Assembly: GCF_029910095.1 (NCBI RefSeq)
Contig: NZ_CP094526.1
Span: forward strand, 5,394,001-5,458,000
Direction of reading: 5' to 3'
Origin: Bradyrhizobium sp. ISRA464
GTDB lineage: Bacteria; Pseudomonadota; Alphaproteobacteria; Rhizobiales; Xanthobacteraceae
Length of the DNA: 64,000 nt
Positions 59,275 to 64,000 of the stretch are shown piece by piece. A program made the translations under genes and the position numbers. Positions within the stretch are counted from its first letter, which is position 1; each line of letters starts with the position of its first letter. Below the pieces are notes generated by a model. That model saw nothing but the letters and a program-made list of their open reading frames with translations. It made no database searches and was not told the DNA's origin.

Positions 59275-61132
59275 CGTCCCCTGCTCCGCGCGAGCGCCGC
59301 GCTGACCAGGGCGCGATAGGCGCGCTCGGCAAAGTGGGTAGGCTTGTCGAGGCCGAGCCGCGCCAGGCATTCGCGGTCGGGGGCGTCGGGCGGATGCCGC
59401 ATGCCCTGCCATAGCAGGCTTGGCAGCTGGAGCGGTGTGCGCTGCGCCTGCTGCAGGATCTGCAAGGCGGGGATCAGCCGCTGCTCGACCTCGGTGAAAT
59501 CGCTGCCGAACGGGAACGGCGGCAACAAGCCGGCGTCACGCGCGGGCTTCAGCGCAGCGCGGATCCGCTCGGGATAGTTTTCGCGGTGGGCGACCGGAAT
59601 CTCGTAATTGCGCGGTAGCTTGCCGGCATCCTTGGCCTGCCGCATCAACTCGCCCTGGAAGCGGGAATCCGCCACCTGCAGCATCGCTGCAATGACATCA
59701 GCATCCGATTTCCCGCGCACGTCGGCGACGCCATATTCGGTGACGAAGATATCGCGCAGGTGCCGCGGAATGGTCTCGTGGCCGTAGCTCCAGCGGATGT
59801 TCGACTGTATCTGTCTTGCGGACGGATGTGTGGACTCCAGCGTCAACACTGAGCGTGCGCCCTCGAGCGCAAACGCCTGTGCCACGAAATTGTACTGGCC
59901 GCCGACTCCGCTCACGACTTGGCCGTTCTCCAGACCGTCCGAGATCGCCGCGCCGAGCAGCGTCGCCATCATCGCATTGTTGACGAAGCGTGCATCGACG
60001 CGGGCGCGGCGCTTGGCATTTTCGTCGCCGAAGATCTCGTTGGTGAAGGATACCGGCATCATCTGGATCCGCGCGAGCTGCTCCGCTGTCATTTCGCGCA
60101 GCGCCCGATAGAACGATCGCGGGCCCAGGAAGAAGGCGCCGTGCAGGATCACACCGTCGACGTCGCGCTTGAGGATGCAGCGTCGATCAACCCGAGGAAC
60201 GCCTCGAACAGCATCTCGCTGACGCCGTAGAGGCCCTTCTCGAACGGTCCGGTTTCGGCTGCGGCGAGCTGTTCGCTACCGGGCGCAAGTCGCTTCATGA
60301 TGCCGTGGAACTGCCCATTGTCGCGATGACGGACCACCAGCCCCTGTGCCAGCGCATCGCCGACCTGACCGATGCCGATTTGCAGCGTGCCGCCGTCGCG
60401 CACCAGGCCTGCGGCATGCAGCCCGATCGCATATTTGGTGTCGCTGATCGGCTCGGACGGCGGCGCGAACAGCGGAAAGTCGACCGCAGGGCCGTCGAGC
60501 ACAGCCGCGAATTCATCGGCCGACAGGTCGCCGGCGCCGGGCATGAACGGCAGCTCGGAGTTGACCTGCGCGATCAGCTTGAACGCCGCACGCCCGTCGC
60601 GGCGGGCACGCAGAACGTCGAGGGTCGTATCGGTGTTGCAGCTCAGGCTGTAGCGCGCCTCGCCATCGACCACGCGTTTGGCGACGAGCTGGGTGACGAC
60701 ATTCAGTCCACGCGACAGCAAATAGGACGCCGCGTGGGTGTAGTTCGCGGAGATGTAATGCTGTTGTGCGAATGGCTGATGCAGCCACTGCCCTGCGAGG
60801 AAGAAAAACTCGATCACCTTGATGTTGGGCGGCAGGGCGCCGGCATGCAGCGCATCCGCATAGGCGAGATCCGGATAGCCGCCGAACAGGCGCTCGATCA
60901 CCGGACCGATGAAGCGCTGCTCGAGCAGGTTCTTCGGCCTCGGCTTTTCCAGCGTCAGCGCCGAGAGCAGCGTCAGATTGATGGAACGGTCGGCGGCGGC
61001 CCGCGCATACAGCGCATTGACGATGTGGTTGGCCTTGCCGAGCCCGAGCGGCAGCCCGACCACCAGATCGGTTCCGACGTCACGGATGATGTGTTCGGCG
61101 ATCGCCTCGGGATCGGAGAAGATTTTCGGCAT
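59271..61132 (-). pseudogene. Acetyl-CoA hydrolase/transferase family gene with a -1 frameshift
   Basis: Two minus-strand frames together cover one CoA hydrolase/transferase. The first part starts at ATG 61132 (MPKIFSDPEAIAEHIIRDVG) and, after about residue 319 (...FEAFLGLIDA), goes out of frame into SSSATSTV and stops at 60149. The second part resumes in the correct frame at or before GTG 60152 (VILHGAFFLGPRSFYRALRE) and carries the C-terminal domain with SGVGGQYNFVAQ. A missing C near 60178 (GATGCAGCG where GATGCCAGCG is expected) explains the shift. The GTG start overlaps the first stop by GTGA, so coupled translation of two pieces is conceivable, but family members are single chains of about 620 residues. 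A sequencing error is the other explanation. Confidence 0.85.
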
Positions 61133-61371
61133 CACGGTTGAACCCGGCGAGGCTGTGGACAACCGGCATCCTGAATCGGCCGCCGGTGGCCGAAATTTAT
61201 ACTGCATATGACATTAAGGTTCCCCTGTGACGAACCGGCAACAGACAACAATTGAATTGATGTGCAGATGTCGCCCGGCGGTTTGCCAGTGGCGATGCCG
61301 CCCCCTAAACAGGTAGATGTGTCGAACACGTCGGCGGGGGCGGCCTGCCGGGGTTGGTTTTGCGGGATCAC

Positions 61372-62793
61372 ATGGTTGAGCGTGCCGCCAGGTTTGGCGA
61401 CGTAAAGAGACGCGTGCTGTTGTCGGGCAGTTGCGTTGGCGCATTCGTGTGCACGCTGCTGCTGGCCCTGCCTGCCGCCCGCGCCGAGAGCCTGCCAGAG
61501 GCGCTGGCCAAGGCCTATCGGAGCAACCCGCAGCTCAACGCCGAACGCGCACGCCAGCGTGCGACCGACGAAAACGTGCCGCAGGCACTTGCCGGTTACC
61601 GGCCCCAGATCGCGGCCAGCCTTTCGGTCGGCCTGCAGGCGGTGCGCGACCAATTGCCCGGCAATGTCATCCAGACCGCGACCTTGAAGCCCTGGCAGAT
61701 CGGCCTGACGGTCACCCAGACCCTGTTCAACGGCTTCAAGACCGCCAACAGCGTGCGCGTCGCGGAACTGCAGGTGCAATCCGGCCGCGAGGCGCTGCGC
61801 AATGTCGGCCAGGGCGTGCTGCTCGATGCCGTCACCGCCTATACCAACGTGCTGGCCAACCAGACCCTGGTCGACGCCCAGCGCGCCAACGTCGCGTTCC
61901 TGAAGGAAACCCAGGCGATCACGCAGCGGCGCCTCAATGCCGGCGACGTCACGCCGACCGATACCGCGCAAGCCGAGGCGCGGCTCAATCGCGGCCTGGC
62001 CGATCTCAATGCCGCGCAGGTCAACCTCGCTGTCAGCCAGGCCACCTACGCGCAGGTGATCGGCAACCCGCCGTCACAGTTGCGTCCCGCTGAGTCCATC
62101 GACCGGCTGCTGCCGCGCAGCCGCGAGGAAGCCATCGCGTTTGCGTTGCGCGAGCATCCAGCCGTGCTGGCGGCTGGCTACGACGTCGACGTCGCCTCGA
62201 CGTCGATCCGCGTCGCCGAAAGCAGCCTGATGCCGAACGTCACGGTGCAAGGCAGCGTCAGCAAGAGCCGCGACTCCGACTCCACGCTCGGCACCTTCGG
62301 AACCGATCAGGCCTCGGTGATCGGCCAGGTCACGCAGCCGATCTATGACGGCGGCACGGCGGCGTCGCAGACCCGGCAGGCCAAGGAAGTGGCGGCGCAG
62401 AGCCGGCTCGTGCTCGACCAGGTCCGCAATCAGGCCAAGACCGCCGTGGTCAGCGCCTGGGTCGCGAGCGAGGGCGCCAAGATCGCAGTGTCGGCCTCCG
62501 AATCCGAGATGAAGGCCGCGGAGGTAGCGCTGGCCGGCGTGCAGAAGGAAGCCGCCGGCGGCCAGCGCACCACGGTCGACGTGCTCAATGCTCAGCAGGA
62601 TTTGATCACGGCGCGGGCGCGGCTGATCGGCGCGCAGCGCGATCGCGTGGTCGCTTCCTACACGCTGCTCAGCGCGATCGGACGCCTCGACGTCAAGACG
62701 CTCAATCTGAAGACGCCGGACTATCTGCCCGAGGTCCATTACCATCAGGTCCGCGACGCCTGGCATGGCCTCCGCACGCCGTCGGGACAATAG
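61372..62793 (+). CDS. TolC-family outer-membrane efflux/secretion protein
   Basis: A 473-residue outer-membrane channel of the TolC family used by type I secretion and RND pumps. A signal peptide ends at RAE, followed by SLPEALAKAYRSNPQLNAER, the first TolC helix, and paired repeats such as LTVTQTLFNGFKTANSVRVA and VIGQVTQPIYDGGTAASQTR, each with the QTL/QPI(Y/F) hallmark. The long helical sections are rich in Ala and Gln. The ATG at 61372 has GGGA upstream; an alternative TTG start at 61354 would add six residues. No inner-membrane or adaptor partner is adjacent. Confidence 0.92.
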   Translation: MVERAARFGDVKRRVLLSGSCVGAFVCTLLLALPAARAESLPEALAKAYRSNPQLNAERARQRATDENVPQALAGYRPQIAASLSVGLQAVRDQLPGNVIQTATLKPWQIGLTVTQTLFNGFKTANSVRVAELQVQSGREALRNVGQGVLLDAVTAYTNVLANQTLVDAQRANVAFLKETQAITQRRLNAGDVTPTDTAQAEARLNRGLADLNAAQVNLAVSQATYAQVIGNPPSQLRPAESIDRLLPRSREEAIAFALREHPAVLAAGYDVDVASTSIRVAESSLMPNVTVQGSVSKSRDSDSTLGTFGTDQASVIGQVTQPIYDGGTAASQTRQAKEVAAQSRLVLDQVRNQAKTAVVSAWVASEGAKIAVSASESEMKAAEVALAGVQKEAAGGQRTTVDVLNAQQDLITARARLIGAQRDRVVASYTLLSAIGRLDVKTLNLKTPDYLPEVHYHQVRDAWHGLRTPSGQ

Positions 62794-62937
62794 ACGTCGA
62801 CGCGGAACCGTTCGCACGACCAGCGCCGAGCCCTTCCCGCCCGAGCGATCCCCCGATAACCTCCCTCCCCGCCGGCGACAGATAACGCCGAGGCGCGGAT
62901 GACGCGCATAACAGCCGAGCACGCAGGGAGACGTCCA

Positions 62938-63906
62938 ATGCTGACGCGACGCAGTATGATGTTGGCTTCCATCGCGGCGGGAGTGACCATGACCAGCAGC
63001 AACGCATTTTCCAGGGCCTCGCAGCCATCGACCCCGGTGAACTTCGATGTGCCGGCCGGGGCATGCGACTGCCACACCCACATCCATGGAGACCCCGCGA
63101 AGTTCCCGTTCTTCGCGGGCCGCGTCTATACGCCGGAACAGGCCTCGCCCGAGGAGATGACCGCCCTTCACAAGGCGCTGCACATCGAGCGCGTGGTGAT
63201 CGTGACCCCGAGCGTCTACGGTCCCGACAATTCGGCGACGCTGTTCGGCATCATGGCCCGCGGCCCCACCGCGCGCGGGGTGGCCGTGATCGACGACAAG
63301 ACCAGCGAGAGCGATCTGGACGCCATGCACAAGGCCGGCTTCCGCGGCATCCGCCTCAACCTCGCGACCAGTGGCGTCAACGATCCCAATGTCGGCCGGC
63401 AGCGCTTCTCGGCCGCCGTGGAACGGATGAAGACACGCGGCTGGCACATCCAGCTCTTCACCAACCTCGCCGTGATCTCGGCGATCAAGGATCTCGTCGC
63501 CGCCGCCCCGGTGCCGGTTGTGTTCGATCATTTCGGCGGCGCGGAGGCCGCGCTCGGCGTCGCGCAGCCGGGATTTGCCGACCTGCTCGAGCTCGTCAGA
63601 TCCGGCAAGGCCTACGTCAAGATCTCCGGCGCCTACCGCGCCTCCAAGCTCGCCCCCGACTATCCGGACGCCGTGCCGCTGGCGCAGGCGCTGATCACGG
63701 CCAATGCCGAGCGGATCGTCTGGGGAACCGACTGGCCGCACCCGAATTCGGTGACGCCGCCGGGCAAGAAGGTCACCGACGTCACGCCGCTGTACCAGAT
63801 CGACGACGGCCGCCTCCTCAACCAGCTGCCGGTCTGGGCGCCGGATGCCGCGGTCCGCAAGACGATCCTGGTCGACAATCCGGCACGGCTCTACGGCTTC
63901 ACCTGA
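62938..63906 (+). CDS. Tat-exported amidohydrolase family protein
   Basis: A 322-residue TIM-barrel hydrolase of the amidohydrolase superfamily, near 2-pyrone-4,6-dicarboxylate lactonase. The N-terminus LTRRSMMLASIAAGVTMTSS has a twin-arginine pair, suggesting folded export. The metal-binding start is CDCHTHIHGDP; IVWGTDWPHPNSVTPPG carries the late Asp. ATG 62938 follows GGGAG by eight bases; ATG 62899 would add 13 residues before the signal. Substrate and metal content are unknown; many relatives are cytoplasmic, so export is the unusual point. Confidence 0.85.
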   Translation: MLTRRSMMLASIAAGVTMTSSNAFSRASQPSTPVNFDVPAGACDCHTHIHGDPAKFPFFAGRVYTPEQASPEEMTALHKALHIERVVIVTPSVYGPDNSATLFGIMARGPTARGVAVIDDKTSESDLDAMHKAGFRGIRLNLATSGVNDPNVGRQRFSAAVERMKTRGWHIQLFTNLAVISAIKDLVAAAPVPVVFDHFGGAEAALGVAQPGFADLLELVRSGKAYVKISGAYRASKLAPDYPDAVPLAQALITANAERIVWGTDWPHPNSVTPPGKKVTDVTPLYQIDDGRLLNQLPVWAPDAAVRKTILVDNPARLYGFT

Positions 63907-63925
63907 TTGCCTGCGGGATCGCTCC

Positions 63926-64000
63926 CTAGCGCTCGCGCGGCCGGCGCGAGAAATAGGAGATCAGCACCGGCAGCGTGACCAGGATCACCAGCGGCGCCAG
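63926..64000 (-). CDS. C-terminal end of a membrane protein, rest outside window
   Basis: The minus strand encodes LAPLVILVTLPVLISYFSRR followed by PRER and TAG at 63926. A hydrophobic helix plus a short basic tail fits the end of a membrane protein running off the right edge. The family cannot be told from 24 residues. Confidence 0.5.
   Translation of the reverse strand: MAPLVILVTLPVLISYFSRRPRER

Overview
The window is about 64 kb of GC-rich alphaproteobacterial DNA, most likely the chromosome of a Bradyrhizobium or a close relative (Nitrobacteraceae). The signs are gene content (MucR regulator, paired TIGR03808/TIGR03809-type proteins, DUF2336, DUF1491, DUF5330, fused LivG-LivF transporter, methylmalonyl-CoA mutase locus) and several dispersed repeats whose spurious translations I recognise from bradyrhizobial genomes. 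No tRNA, rRNA, CRISPR array or phage module was seen.

Layout. 0-3.3 kb: end of a nucleotide-sugar cluster (rfbA, rfbB, a UDP-glucuronate decarboxylase-like enzyme). 3.3-7.1 kb: small membrane protein, Ku end-joining protein, a solitary Flp pilin, a stand-alone TPP enzyme. 7.2-13.1 kb (minus strand): a branched-chain-amino-acid-type ABC operon with two paralogous binding proteins, two permeases and one fused double ATPase. 13.1-14.2 kb: repeat-rich non-coding block. 14.2-22.8 kb: MFS pump, YcgN-type cysteine protein, class A penicillin-binding protein coupled to a DUF1214/DUF1254 pair, metallo-beta-lactamase-fold hydrolase divergent from a LysR regulator, lipoprotein. 23.3-30.3 kb: regulators and small conserved proteins (DUF2336, DUF1491, PAS histidine kinase with a coupled peptidoglycan-binding protein, DUF5330, SufE, MucR). 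30.7-36.5 kb: ArnT/PMT-like glycosyltransferase, class II aldolase, M20 dipeptidase, HerA-like ATPase.

36.8-49.6 kb: DUF4332 protein, the folate operon folP-folB-folK, then the methylmalonyl-CoA mutase locus: mutA, a translationally coupled GFA-family protein, mutB, a DUF3298-like protein, a rhomboid protease gene split by an IS630-family element, meaB and a pyroglutamyl-peptidase. 49.7-57.4 kb: a Tat-exported beta-helix protein and its partner, then two sigma/anti-sigma modules flanking a GGDEF diguanylate cyclase and a second DUF2336 protein. 57.7-64 kb: exported Ala/Gln-rich protein, enoyl-CoA hydratase, a frameshifted acetyl-CoA hydrolase/transferase, a TolC-family outer-membrane protein and a Tat-exported amidohydrolase.

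Together the genes describe a free-living, metabolically flexible soil bacterium: propionyl/methylmalonyl-CoA metabolism (mutA, mutB, meaB), CoA-ester chemistry (enoyl-CoA hydratase, CoA hydrolase), solute uptake, envelope building and stress-responsive transcription. The two clearest genome-evolution events are the IS630 insertion, whose removal restores one 548-codon reading frame exactly, and the single-base frameshift in the acetyl-CoA hydrolase gene. I did not identify a wholly new defence or mobile system; the most unusual arrangements are listed in the findings.
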